In this document: positions 1 to 7,163 of the stretch, piece by piece
Position numbering within the stretch: position 1 is the stretch's first letter
How the letters are laid out: each line of letters begins with the position of its first letter
Assembly: GCA_016218905.1 (NCBI GenBank)
Contig: JACRCS010000633.1
Coordinates: forward strand, 1 to 14,067
Source: Deltaproteobacteria bacterium
GTDB taxonomy: Bacteria > Desulfobacterota_C > Deferrisomatia > Deferrisomatales > JACRMM01
DNA: 14,067 nucleotides
Reading direction: 5' to 3'
Notes under the pieces: model-generated
The model's input: the letters and a program-made list of their open reading frames with translations, nothing else
What the model was told of the DNA's origin: nothing
Databases searched by the model: none
Program-made: the position numbers and the translations under genes

Positions 1-414
1 GGCGGCCGCCTTGGCCGCCGCGAGCTCGATCTGCGCCGCCTGTCTGCCGTCCAGTTGCTTGACCCAGGTCTCTCCGCCGTCGCTCGTCCGCAGGACGACC
101 CCGCTGTGGCCTGCCGCCCACCCGGAGCGCTCGCTGGCAAAGCAGACGCACGTAAGCGTGAGGCTGACCGGGACCTTGGCTTGTCGCCAAGTGCGCCCGT
201 CGTCGTCCGAGAGAAGGACCGTTCCCCGCTCCCCGACGGAGACGAGCCGTTTCCCAGCGCGTGCGACGGCCAATTGGACCGAGCGGAGGGCACGTCCGCT
301 CACTGTAGCGGGACGGTCGAGGAGGTCGGAGACCTCGGCGTAGATCGCCGGGGCGCTCAGGACGAGGACGGCGCAGAAGAGCAGCGCCCGCGTCTTCTCG
401 GTTCGCTTCGACAT
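1..414 (-). CDS. YCF48-like (BNR/WD40-type beta-propeller) exported protein, 3' end cut by window
   Basis: 138 codons run from an ATG at 414 to the window edge without a stop. The N-terminus is a signal peptide: basic n-region (MSKRTEKTR), hydrophobic core, then APAIYA with likely cleavage after residue 26. The mature part has two YCF48/BNR-type blades, 'GERGTVLLSDDDGRTWRQ' and 'GHSGVVLRTSDGGETW', the turn signature of the photosystem-II-assembly-factor-like propeller family. Family members near DUF1302 and DUF1329 genes are usually about 330-350 residues, so more than half is missing here. In those clusters it normally precedes an RND/MMPL transporter gene, which I predict just left of position 1. 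A GGAGGA Shine-Dalgarno sits about ten bases before the ATG. The gene is 210 bp downstream of the DUF1329 gene on the same strand. Its exact role is not established; a periplasmic or envelope partner of the DUF1302/DUF1329 proteins is inference. Confidence 0.85.
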   Translation of the reverse strand, partial: MSKRTEKTRALLFCAVLVLSAPAIYAEVSDLLDRPATVSGRALRSVQLAVARAGKRLVSVGERGTVLLSDDDGRTWRQAKVPVSLTLTCVCFASERSGWAAGHSGVVLRTSDGGETWVKQLDGRQAAQIELAAAKAAA

Positions 415-555
415 CGTGAGGATCTCCTCCCAACCCCCGGTAGCGGACTCTGGGGGCCGCCCAGGGGCTTCGAATTCTGAAGAGCAAACGGGTTGCCGGG
501 TGGTGCCTGGTGTCCCGTTTGGGTGTTCCTTGCCTGTCATTCAGCCCCTGCGATG

Positions 556-586
556 GCCGAACGGCGCTAATTCGCCGCCGTTCGGC
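556..586 (-). terminator. Intercistronic hairpin after the DUF1329 gene
   Basis: A perfect 11-bp inverted repeat (GCCGAACGGCG / CGCCGTTCGGC) with a 9-nt loop lies 39 bp beyond the DUF1329 stop codon. It would form a strong hairpin in the minus-strand transcript. No T-tract follows, so it is not a textbook intrinsic terminator. It may be a partial terminator or an mRNA-stabilising hairpin that lowers YCF48-like expression relative to DUF1329. The arms contain GAACGG and CCGTTC, the half-sites of the operator-like motif found elsewhere in the window, but in everted order. The rest of the 415-624 gap shows nothing else I can name. Confidence 0.45.
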
Positions 587-624
587 ACATAAATCGGGAG
601 GAGCGAACTCAGCCGCACGGGGCA

Positions 625-1974
625 CTAGCGCACGCCCTCGGAGCCAAGCGAATCACCGGACCAATGGCTAAGAGGCCGGTGGTTGACGAACAGGAACTTC
701 TCCTCGTTAAATGATTGGATGGCCGCGTAGGTCCTCGCCTGGAGGTTGAAGACCATCGTGAAGTCCGTGTTCATGAGTGGTATCGAGGGGGCGATGAACG
801 AGAGGACCTGGGAAGTCCGCCAGAGTTTGCCCGCCGCGTCATAACCATCCACCAGCGTCACCGTCCAGTTGTCTTCGTCGAGGTAGAAGCGCCGCTTCGG
901 AACGACGTGCCGTTTGCCGGGCGCAAGGGTACCCTCCACCACCCACACGCGATGGAGCTCCCAGCGGACCTTGTCCGGGTTCAGGTGGTGCGCTGCGTAG
1001 GCGTCGTCCGTCTTCGCGTTGAAGAAGCCGTTGTTGTTGTAAGGGATGTACATCTCCCTCTTTCCGATGAGCTTCCACTCGTACCGATCGAGGGGGCCGT
1101 AGAAGCCCACGACCTCGTCGAAATAGTTTGCTCCCGAGGCTACGAAGTCCGGCGTATCCCAGCCCACGGTGGGCGCGCGGCGCACCCTGCGCTGTCCGAC
1201 GAGATACTGCCAGGCCTGGCGGGAGTTCTTCGGGTCGACCGAGTCGGAGATGACGAGCAGCTCACCGGCCTTGAAGGGCGGGTCGATCGTCTCGAGCCGG
1301 GTCATCAGGTACCGGCCGTCCCAGTTCTTCTGCTCGTTCTTGTAGTAGTACGGGACCGTTTGATGGTTCTCGGTACGGGACGCCAGCGAGCGCTTCCCGT
1401 CGGAGGTCCCGACCCAGCTCTTGAAGCCGAAGTCCAGAGCCTCGTAGCGCGGGTGCAGCGTGTGGTTCCACATGACCTCTGCGCCGTTCTTCGGGATCGG
1501 GAAGGGAATCCCTCCGTACGCAGCCTCAACGGAGAGACCATTGGCCGTCAGCTTCGCGTTGGCCGCGTTCTTGAACGTATTGTCATAGATCCATTGCTGG
1601 AGCGCGTAGGTGCGTCGGGTCGGGTAGACGTCGATGCGGAACGTCTCGGGGTACTGCTTGAGGAGCGCGAGGCTCCCCTCGTTCAGCTTGTCCTGGTACT
1701 GGGCTGCGTTCTTCGCGGTAATCCGAAGGAGAGGCTTGTCCTCCGTGAACGGATCCGGGTCGATCTTCTTGCCCGTCGCCCCCGGAATCGGCTTCGTGTA
1801 CCCGCCGTCCCAGGCCGGAATGGTTCCGTCCTTGTTTCCCGCCCTCTCCGCGCCTACCGGGGTCAGCGTCGTCTTCAGCTTCGCCGCTTCCTCCGGTGTC
1901 ACGCCTGCGATCCCGACGTGGCTCGCCGCGAGTGCCGAAATCACTACGCTTGCCGCCAAGAATCCTTTCCTCAT
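625..1974 (-). CDS. DUF1329 domain protein (exported, periplasmic/outer-membrane associated)
   Basis: 449 residues, usual length for the DUF1329 family (PF07044). A signal peptide with h-region LAASVVISALAA and likely cleavage near GIA|GV (residues 23/24) exports it. The family hallmark near the mature N-terminus is present: 'LTPVGAERAGNKDGTIPAWDGG' at about residues 37-58, split here only in description. DUF1329 proteins are reported to resemble the LolB/LolA lipoprotein-carrier fold, so hydrophobic ligand or lipid handling is plausible, but no biochemical function is established. Start: GAGGAG ends six bases before the ATG, and this site begins directly after the DUF1302 stop; the intergenic gap is 15 bp, so the two genes are translated from one message. 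The pairing with DUF1302 is a near-constant association in Proteobacteria. I am sure of the family, not of the substrate. Confidence 0.93.
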   Translation of the reverse strand: MRKGFLAASVVISALAASHVGIAGVTPEEAAKLKTTLTPVGAERAGNKDGTIPAWDGGYTKPIPGATGKKIDPDPFTEDKPLLRITAKNAAQYQDKLNEGSLALLKQYPETFRIDVYPTRRTYALQQWIYDNTFKNAANAKLTANGLSVEAAYGGIPFPIPKNGAEVMWNHTLHPRYEALDFGFKSWVGTSDGKRSLASRTENHQTVPYYYKNEQKNWDGRYLMTRLETIDPPFKAGELLVISDSVDPKNSRQAWQYLVGQRRVRRAPTVGWDTPDFVASGANYFDEVVGFYGPLDRYEWKLIGKREMYIPYNNNGFFNAKTDDAYAAHHLNPDKVRWELHRVWVVEGTLAPGKRHVVPKRRFYLDEDNWTVTLVDGYDAAGKLWRTSQVLSFIAPSIPLMNTDFTMVFNLQARTYAAIQSFNEEKFLFVNHRPLSHWSGDSLGSEGVR

Positions 1975-1989
1975 ATCACTCTCCTCTTC

Positions 1990-3687
1990 TCAAAACGTGC
2001 GCTGGACGGAGAGCGAGACGAAGTCGCGATCCGCCATGGTCTGCTTGAAGGAGAAAGCCGCGGCCTCGTCGAGAACAGCGCCGGCCGGCCCGAAGAAGTG
2101 CGTGTACTGGAGCCCTGCCTTCCAGGTCTTCTGATACTGGGCAGTGAGCCCGATGCTCATGTCGCCGCCGTGCTCGGGACCGAAGACGTTCGGCCCCAGG
2201 GAGGAGCGACCGGCAGGCGCCCAGCCGAGGCCCAGGGGTACCGTCAGGTCGACGTTGGGCAGCACCTGGAAGTACTGGGGTTCGAACACCAAGCGGAGTC
2301 CCCACGCATCGCGGGTGACGTTTGGATCCAGCTGATTAGCGTTCTTCGAGACGCTCAAGCGGCGGTTGAACCCGATTTCGCCCAGGAAGGTCGCGCCGCC
2401 CCAAAGGAAGTTTCCAGGAAAGAGCCGGATGGCCGAGATCTGGGCATGGAAGGTGTTGCCCACCGGGTACGCCGGGTTGTGCCGCCCATCGGCGAATGAA
2501 TCAGTTACGACGGCGCCGCCGGTCGCCGCGAGTGGCATGTTCCGGCGCATCGAAACCTCTCCAGCCACGTTGGCGTCCGCGACAACCGTGCTGAAGCTCG
2601 CGCCGAAAACCGTGATGTCCTCAGGGTAGACGAGGACGTAATCACCAACTTGACCCGTCACTGGTGTGGCTGGGCCGGCGCCGACCCCGGGTCGGATGTA
2701 GACGGTCGGGACCTTCTCGTGATACCGGGCCGCGTACAGGCCGTACTCCACGTCTCCCCAGGCGGGCTTGAACTTCACCTGGGCACCGAATTGGCCTCGG
2801 TCTCGAGCTTGGATGTCGTCGCCGCGGAAGAACGCCGCCGGCCCCCCACCCGGAGCGACCGGCGGCCCGGCGATGATGCGCTCACCCCCGTCGTCCAGGA
2901 GGTCGACATTGCTGAAATAGCTGCCCGAAGCGGGGATACGCGACTTGCGCCACTCGAGCTGGTAGTAGGCACCCAGCGAGAGACTTGGATTGACCTGGAA
3001 ATGGCCGGAGAGCTGCGCGACCGGCATGCCGATCTCCTTGAACTGGGAGCTCGGAACCGAGAGCAGCTTCACGACGTCGATTGGGGCCTGGGCGGCGGCG
3101 ATCCCGTTCGCCCCGAGGAAGAGGCTCTCTCCGTAGAGCAGCGTGTAGCGGCCGGCCCGTACGCTGAGAGCCGTTTCGCCGCCGGTGTTGAACTTTCCGA
3201 AGACGAAGGCGTCGAGCAGCTCCGCCTTCCGACCGTGGAGCTTACGGGTCTCGTTCGTGAACTCATCGTTGTCGACGGAGATCGGGTTGAAGGTGGCTGG
3301 CGAGTCGTTGTCCGTACGGGCGTTGTAGACGAAGTCGTACCACGCGGCCCCACTGAGCCGTAGGCCGAAGTCCCTGTACTTTGCGTCGAACTCCGAGAGC
3401 ACATCGAAGCGGTTCGAGATCAGCCCTCGGTCGAAGTTGCGGTCGCCGTCATCCAGGTTCGGATTGAACGCGCTCCCCTCGACCTTTGAGCTCGGGTCCT
3501 CCACGCGGAGTCCGAGGCTGTATTTCAGCGTATTGTCCCACCGCATCTTGAGGTCGGGGTTGTTCGTGCTGATGTTGAACGCGTGGCCGCTCCGGCCCGC
3601 GCTCAGGGCAGTCAGCATCAACGCGGCCAGTGCCGCCTTCCCTCCCGTCCCCCTCCAGCGTGTCCGGTTCCTTTTCGCCTCGCTCAT
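1990..3687 (-). CDS. DUF1302 outer-membrane beta-barrel protein
   Basis: 565 residues from the ATG at 3687. That start is preferred over an in-frame one at 3768 because AAAGGAGG lies four bases before it, and because it gives a proper signal peptide: Arg-rich n-region, h-region ALAALMLTALSA, cleavage near GHA|FNI at residues 36/37. The mature N-terminus 'NPDLKMRWDNTLKYSLGLRV' followed by 'FDRGLISNRFDVLSEFDAKY' is typical of DUF1302 (PF06980). The body has alternating beta-strand sequence, and the protein ends in a C-terminal Phe (QRTF), as expected of the outer-membrane barrel insertion signal. It is first in the transcription unit DUF1302 - DUF1329 - YCF48-like. The family is thought to form an outer-membrane channel or receptor for hydrophobic organic compounds; this remains inference. 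Two tandem operator-like palindromes lie 103-156 bp upstream of its start codon. Confidence 0.93.
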   Translation of the reverse strand: MSEAKRNRTRWRGTGGKAALAALMLTALSAGRSGHAFNISTNNPDLKMRWDNTLKYSLGLRVEDPSSKVEGSAFNPNLDDGDRNFDRGLISNRFDVLSEFDAKYRDFGLRLSGAAWYDFVYNARTDNDSPATFNPISVDNDEFTNETRKLHGRKAELLDAFVFGKFNTGGETALSVRAGRYTLLYGESLFLGANGIAAAQAPIDVVKLLSVPSSQFKEIGMPVAQLSGHFQVNPSLSLGAYYQLEWRKSRIPASGSYFSNVDLLDDGGERIIAGPPVAPGGGPAAFFRGDDIQARDRGQFGAQVKFKPAWGDVEYGLYAARYHEKVPTVYIRPGVGAGPATPVTGQVGDYVLVYPEDITVFGASFSTVVADANVAGEVSMRRNMPLAATGGAVVTDSFADGRHNPAYPVGNTFHAQISAIRLFPGNFLWGGATFLGEIGFNRRLSVSKNANQLDPNVTRDAWGLRLVFEPQYFQVLPNVDLTVPLGLGWAPAGRSSLGPNVFGPEHGGDMSIGLTAQYQKTWKAGLQYTHFFGPAGAVLDEAAAFSFKQTMADRDFVSLSVQRTF

Positions 3688-3789
3688 ACTCCCTCCTTTG
3701 TCCGGGGGGCTCGTTGTTCCGTTCGGCGAGCCGTCCCCGCGGTCGTCAGCCCATTCGCGGCGGAACATACCAACGTTTGCGAAACACCA

Positions 3790-3809
3790 ACCCGTTCAGG
3801 AGGACGGTT
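3790..3809. promoter_or_regulatory. Operator-like palindrome, copy 1 upstream of DUF1302
   Basis: Core CCGTTCAGGAGGACGG at 3792-3807: half-sites CCGT and ACGG separated by eight bases, with matching flanks (ACC before, TT after) shared with copy 2. It differs from copy 2 (centre 34 bp away, about three helical turns) at only two central positions. The same CCGTTC-N4-GRACGG pattern recurs upstream of the thiolase operon. A dimeric regulator binding site is inferred; the cognate protein is unknown, and the adjacent LuxR-type regulator is the only candidate in view. Confidence 0.5.
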
Positions 3810-3823
3810 TCGGGTAAGAATGG

Positions 3824-3843
3824 ACCCGTTCGAGAGGACGGTT
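3824..3843. promoter_or_regulatory. Operator-like palindrome, copy 2 upstream of DUF1302
   Basis: Core CCGTTCGAGAGGACGG at 3826-3841. Over the 20-bp unit it matches copy 1 except for two adjacent bases in the centre (AG in copy 1, GA here), while 14 bp between the copies is unrelated. Conservation limited to the unit itself argues for a binding site rather than a recent duplication of a larger segment. Confidence 0.5.
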
Positions 3844-4051
3844 GCGACCGCCGGAACCGTCGGGCCTTAGGCCGCTACGCCCTTGAGGAAGACTTGTTTG
3901 GAAGCCATAAGAGCCGCAACCACTGCTTGAGCGAGCTCTCGCGCGGCCGTCAGGTCGGGAAGAGGAGGTTCGGGCGTGAAGCCGATGGGAAAGGCAGGGA
4001 GAGGATTTCGGGTGGGTGGTTTGGGGACGCCCTCGCGTTGAGATCAGAAGG

Positions 4052-6799
4052 TCAGGGAATCAGCCCCAACTGCCGAGCCTTCGCGACGGCGGCCATCCGG
4101 CTCTCCACGCCCAGCTTCGAGTTGATGTTCCGTAGGTGAAACTTGATGGTGGTGATGGAGACAAAGAGCCCGTCCGCTAGAGCGCTGTTGGAGAACCCCC
4201 TTGCCATCATGCCGAGGATTTCGAGTTCGCGGGCGGTGAGCTCCTCATGCGCCCCTCCAGCAGCGACAGCGCCGGGCGGGGCAGCGCCGAGCGACCTACC
4301 GGCAGAGCCCAGGATCCGGTCGAGGTATCCTTCCGACAACTCGCTCGCCGCGTCGCCCGTCCCGCTTCCCGCCCGGATTTCACGGACGAGGTCGATGATC
4401 CGTTGCCCCTCGTCGACGAACGCGCGTACGTAGCCCTCCGGCGCCGCGGACAAGAGCGTGCTCCTCAGGATTCGCAGCGCGTTCTTAGTCTCCCCGATGG
4501 CCGTGAAAGCTTCTACCGTCAGCACCCGAAGTTTGAGAGCGCGCCGCGCCAATCGAAGGCCTTCCGATTTCTCGATCTCCGCCTTCAGCTGGGGAAGGGC
4601 TTGGCGAGCCTGGCCCTGACGGATCATGAGGCGCAGTTGGCTGGCCCGAGGAGTCTCCGGATCATTGGCCGGAAGGATCCAGTCCTCATAGCGCTTCCAG
4701 ACCTCGGAGTCCTCCCGTCCCCCTGCTCTCCTGACCGCAGCGTCCACGTCCCCGCGGAAGAGGTCGAACCGAATTCGTTCGAGTTGAACGGTCGCCGCCG
4801 CGCGGGGAGTTCCCCTCTCCCGCCCGATGGCTTCCGCCTCCCGCAGCAGTTCATCGGCTGCGTCGAAGTTGTCCCGCGCCGCGTAGGTCCGGGCCAACGT
4901 GAGATAGCCGAGGAGCATCATGTCCAAAGGAACGCACTCCGGAAAGAGGTCCCGGACCTGCGTGAGGAGGCGTTCCGCCTCCACCAGTTCGTTTCGCTCG
5001 TAAAGGGCTGAGGCAAGGCAGACGGAAGAGACGGCGCCGGAGACGCTTCGACCCGGCACACCGCGATTGACCCTCTCCAGCGCGGTTCGGAAGCGCGTTA
5101 GCGCAGATCGGACGCGCCCCTCCAGCATGTCGAGGAGTCCTTCGAGGCAGTCGGAGTAGGTGGAGCCCATCACGCTGCCCAGCTGCGCATGAATCGCCCT
5201 CGCCCGCCCGAGCATCCGGTGAGATTCATCGAACCGGCCCGCGTCCATCAGGTGACAGCCGAAGTAGTTTGCGAGGACCCCGCAAGCAAAGGAGTTGCGG
5301 TCGTGCATCTTGGGGAAGTTGGACTCGGCAAGCTGGAGGCACTGATCCACCCGGTCTGTCAGGGAGAGGACGACCGGGCCGACCGAGTTGATCTCGTCTT
5401 CAATCTCGGACCGGTGCTCACCCGCCTCCTCGAGCCCTGCGCGAATCTGGTCGAGGACAGATCGGGCCTCGTCTGCCCGGAACCGCATGGCGAGCGCCCA
5501 GCAGAGCGCGATACGCAGCTGCGGGTGTCGATCCAGGGTCTTGGACGGAAGACGCGCCACCCAATCGGCCACCGTCTGCAGTTGCCCCAACCAGACCAAC
5601 GAGGTCGCACACTCGGCCACCAGCCCCGCCGCCCGGTCCAGGTCTCCTGCGGCAAAGGCATGATTGGCGGCTTCCACCGGCAGCCCGCGCTGGGCGAACC
5701 ACTCCGAAGCCAGGCGATGCAGGCCGGGAACCGCCTCGGGAAGGTCCCGCTCGAGTCTGCCGCGGAGGAAGCCTGCAAAGAGGTTGTGATACCGGCACCA
5801 GCGGCGCTCCTCGTCAAGTGGCGTGAGAAAGAGGTTCGCCTTCTCCAGAGCAGAGAGGACGGAGTAGCTCTCGGAACGGCCGGTCACCGCGTCGCAAAGA
5901 GGGCCACAGAGACGTTCGAGAATGCTCGTCTTGAGGAGAAAGCCTCGGACGTCCTCCGTCTGTCGCGAGAGCACGTCCTCCGCGAGGTAGTCCGCCAGAT
6001 CGCTGAAAGATCCGGAGAAGGACTCGATAAGGGTGCGATGGTCCTCACGCCCCACCAACGCGAGGGCGACCAGGTGGAGGGCGGCCACCCATCCCTCCGT
6101 ACAACGGTGGAGACGCAGGAGGTCCTCGTCGGCCAGTTTGAGGCCTCTTTCCCTCCGGAGGAACTGGTCGAGCTCGTCCCACGCGAACCGAAGCTGGCCG
6201 GAGCCGATCTCCAGCAAGTGGCCCCTCACCCTGAGCCGCCCGATGCCGAGATCGGGGACCTCTCGCGTCCCGACCACGAGGAGCTGCTCGGGGAGCAGGC
6301 AGTCGAGGATCTTGCGAACGATGAGGAGGACTTCCGGATTCTTGATTACTTCGAAGTCGTCCAGGAACAACGCAAAGGGCGTCGAAGAATTGGTGACCCA
6401 ATGGAGGACGTCCAGGATACGCGTCCCGACCAACGTCTCGCCTTCAATCGGGAAGGTGCCCTGGGCGATAGGATCGAGCTGTGGATCGATCTTCTGGAGA
6501 GCGCTCAGCAAATAGGCGAGGAAGCGCCCTTCATCGTTGTCGGCGTCGTCCAAGGTGAGCCAGGCGGCGGCACGACCCTGCTCTTTGAGCCGCGACAGCA
6601 GCTGCAACATCACCGTGGTCTTGCCGAACCCCGCCGGGGCTTGAACCAAGGCCAGTTTGGCACGGAGGCTGGCGTAGACCCACTCGTCCAGTCGGGTCCT
6701 GCGAATCGTCGAGGGCCCCGCGATGGGCGGGTTCAGCTTCGAGCGCAGCAGGCGAGGCAGCCGCTTTCGCTCCTCCGGCTGGGGCACGGCTTCTGACAT
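4052..6799 (-). CDS. MalT/AlkS-type ATP-dependent LuxR-family transcriptional regulator
   Basis: 915 residues, the normal size for large ATP-binding LuxR (LAL) activators such as MalT (about 900). N-terminal STAND-type NTPase: 'LLRSKLNPP' at 18-25, Walker A APAGFGKTT at 54-62, and Walker B FALFLDDFE at 142-150. The middle (about 380-800) is helical, with Leu/Ala-rich repeats consistent with the TPR-like sensor region. The C-terminus (851-915) is a LuxR/GerE helix-turn-helix with 'LTARELEIL', 'NSALADGLFVS' and 'TIKFHLRNINSKLGV'. Such proteins bind an inducer with ATP, oligomerise and activate catabolic promoters; AlkS does so for alkane genes. The gene lies between the DUF1302 operon (downstream, same strand) and the divergent thiolase operon, so it probably controls one or both. 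The ATG at 6799 has only a modest GAGG site about 12 bases upstream. Inducer unknown. Confidence 0.93.
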   Translation of the reverse strand: MSEAVPQPEERKRLPRLLRSKLNPPIAGPSTIRRTRLDEWVYASLRAKLALVQAPAGFGKTTVMLQLLSRLKEQGRAAAWLTLDDADNDEGRFLAYLLSALQKIDPQLDPIAQGTFPIEGETLVGTRILDVLHWVTNSSTPFALFLDDFEVIKNPEVLLIVRKILDCLLPEQLLVVGTREVPDLGIGRLRVRGHLLEIGSGQLRFAWDELDQFLRRERGLKLADEDLLRLHRCTEGWVAALHLVALALVGREDHRTLIESFSGSFSDLADYLAEDVLSRQTEDVRGFLLKTSILERLCGPLCDAVTGRSESYSVLSALEKANLFLTPLDEERRWCRYHNLFAGFLRGRLERDLPEAVPGLHRLASEWFAQRGLPVEAANHAFAAGDLDRAAGLVAECATSLVWLGQLQTVADWVARLPSKTLDRHPQLRIALCWALAMRFRADEARSVLDQIRAGLEEAGEHRSEIEDEINSVGPVVLSLTDRVDQCLQLAESNFPKMHDRNSFACGVLANYFGCHLMDAGRFDESHRMLGRARAIHAQLGSVMGSTYSDCLEGLLDMLEGRVRSALTRFRTALERVNRGVPGRSVSGAVSSVCLASALYERNELVEAERLLTQVRDLFPECVPLDMMLLGYLTLARTYAARDNFDAADELLREAEAIGRERGTPRAAATVQLERIRFDLFRGDVDAAVRRAGGREDSEVWKRYEDWILPANDPETPRASQLRLMIRQGQARQALPQLKAEIEKSEGLRLARRALKLRVLTVEAFTAIGETKNALRILRSTLLSAAPEGYVRAFVDEGQRIIDLVREIRAGSGTGDAASELSEGYLDRILGSAGRSLGAAPPGAVAAGGAHEELTARELEILGMMARGFSNSALADGLFVSITTIKFHLRNINSKLGVESRMAAVAKARQLGLIP

Positions 6800-6858
6800 C
6801 GCGATGCTGCCTCACAGGAGCGTGGTCCAGAACTGCCGTTCGTCGGGAAGGCTGCGAT

Positions 6859-6889
6859 ATCACTACCTCTCGGGAAGACGCCGTGTCAA
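6859..6889 (-). promoter_or_regulatory. Candidate sigma70 promoter of the LuxR-type regulator gene
   Basis: On the minus strand a perfect -35 TTGACA (6884-6889) is followed after 18 bp by TAGTGA (6860-6865), a weak -10 fit. Transcription would start near 6850, about 50 bp before the ATG. The -35 lies within a direct repeat: GGTTGAC occurs twice 12 bp apart (6885-6891 and 6897-6903), and with TCAACC at 6907-6912 (minus-strand reading) forms a 6-bp stem, triloop hairpin at 6898-6912. A degenerate operator-like sequence, CCGTTCGTCGGGAAGG (6836-6851), overlaps the predicted start point. The -35 is good; the -10 is not. Confidence 0.35.
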
Positions 6890-7077
6890 CCCTCCGGTCA
6901 ACCTTCGGTTGAGTGGCCCAGCTCGTTCCCTGCTCTCCCCTCCCGTCCGGGCGGGCCGAGTCGCCTCCGCCGGCTCCCCTATACCGCGAAGCGCGCGCGA
7001 AGCCCTCGTTTTTCGAGGTGAACCCGCTCGGAGACCTAACCCGATCCTGCCCTTTGAGTCAGGCCGCTCCGGCACAA

Positions 7078-7095
7078 ACCGTTCCAAGGAACGGT
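7078..7095. promoter_or_regulatory. Perfect 18-bp palindrome, candidate operator of the thiolase operon
   Basis: ACCGTTCC-AA-GGAACGGT is perfectly symmetric around two central bases and ends 68 bp before the thiolase start codon. Its core (7079-7094) has the same half-sites and eight-base spacing (CCGT-N8-ACGG) as the two sites upstream of DUF1302. Position and symmetry suggest binding of a homodimeric regulator. This is the best-formed of the three copies. Confidence 0.6.
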
Positions 7096-7116
7096 GTGAA
7101 GGGCACCGGAAGCGAG

Positions 7117-7138
7117 CTAACGTCCAAACCAGCGTTAG
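7117..7138. promoter_or_regulatory. Second inverted repeat in the thiolase leader
   Basis: CTAACG-N10-CGTTAG is a perfect 6-bp dyad whose centre is 41 bp from that of the upstream 18-bp palindrome; it ends 25 bp before the thiolase start. The sequence is unrelated to the CCGTTC motif, so it may serve a different regulator or form a hairpin in the 5' leader. A 6-bp dyad with a 10-bp gap can arise by chance, so confidence is limited. Confidence 0.35.
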
Positions 7139-7163
7139 GGCCATCCGTGCGGAGAGGAGTCGC

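Larger units (their letters stand above)
3688..4051. other. Intergenic region between the LuxR-type gene and the DUF1302 operon
   Basis: 364 bp with no credible gene; short frames here lack ribosome sites and family features. Reading toward DUF1302 (minus strand) it holds two copies of a 20-bp operator-like palindrome, listed separately. Closer to the gene lies an 11-bp palindrome GTTTGCGAAAC at 3775-3785. A weak sigma70-like pair, TTGGTG then TATGTT, has only a 15-bp spacer around it and I would not rely on it. An extra CCGTTC half-site is at 3719-3724, and a GGCCTTAGGCC palindrome is at 3863-3873. I found no convincing hairpin-plus-T-tract terminator after the regulator stop at 4052, so read-through from the regulator into the DUF1302 operon is possible. 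Confidence 0.6.
6800..7163. other. Divergent intergenic region between regulator and thiolase operon
   Basis: 364 bp separating the start codons of two divergently transcribed units; I see no gene in it. The left third carries the candidate regulator promoter. The right third carries two separate perfect inverted repeats (7078-7095 and 7117-7138) and then the thiolase Shine-Dalgarno GGAGAGGAG at 7151-7159. I could not identify a convincing -35/-10 pair for the thiolase direction, consistent with a promoter that depends on an activator. The stretch 6915-7050 is GC-rich and featureless. Confidence 0.6.

Noticed and set aside
715..2499. 594-codon plus-strand open frame opposite the DUF1329 and DUF1302 genes
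   Set aside because: It spans both well-supported minus-strand genes and their junction, is rich in Arg/Val/Glu as expected from high-GC antisense frames, and shows no domain or ribosome site.
3688..3768. 27-codon N-terminal extension of the DUF1302 protein
   Set aside because: It would bury the signal peptide behind polar residues and ignore the AAAGGAGG site four bases before the ATG at 3687.
5189..6796. 535-codon plus-strand open frame opposite the LuxR-type regulator
   Set aside because: Antisense shadow; the minus strand has Walker motifs and a LuxR HTH, and this frame has no recognisable family.
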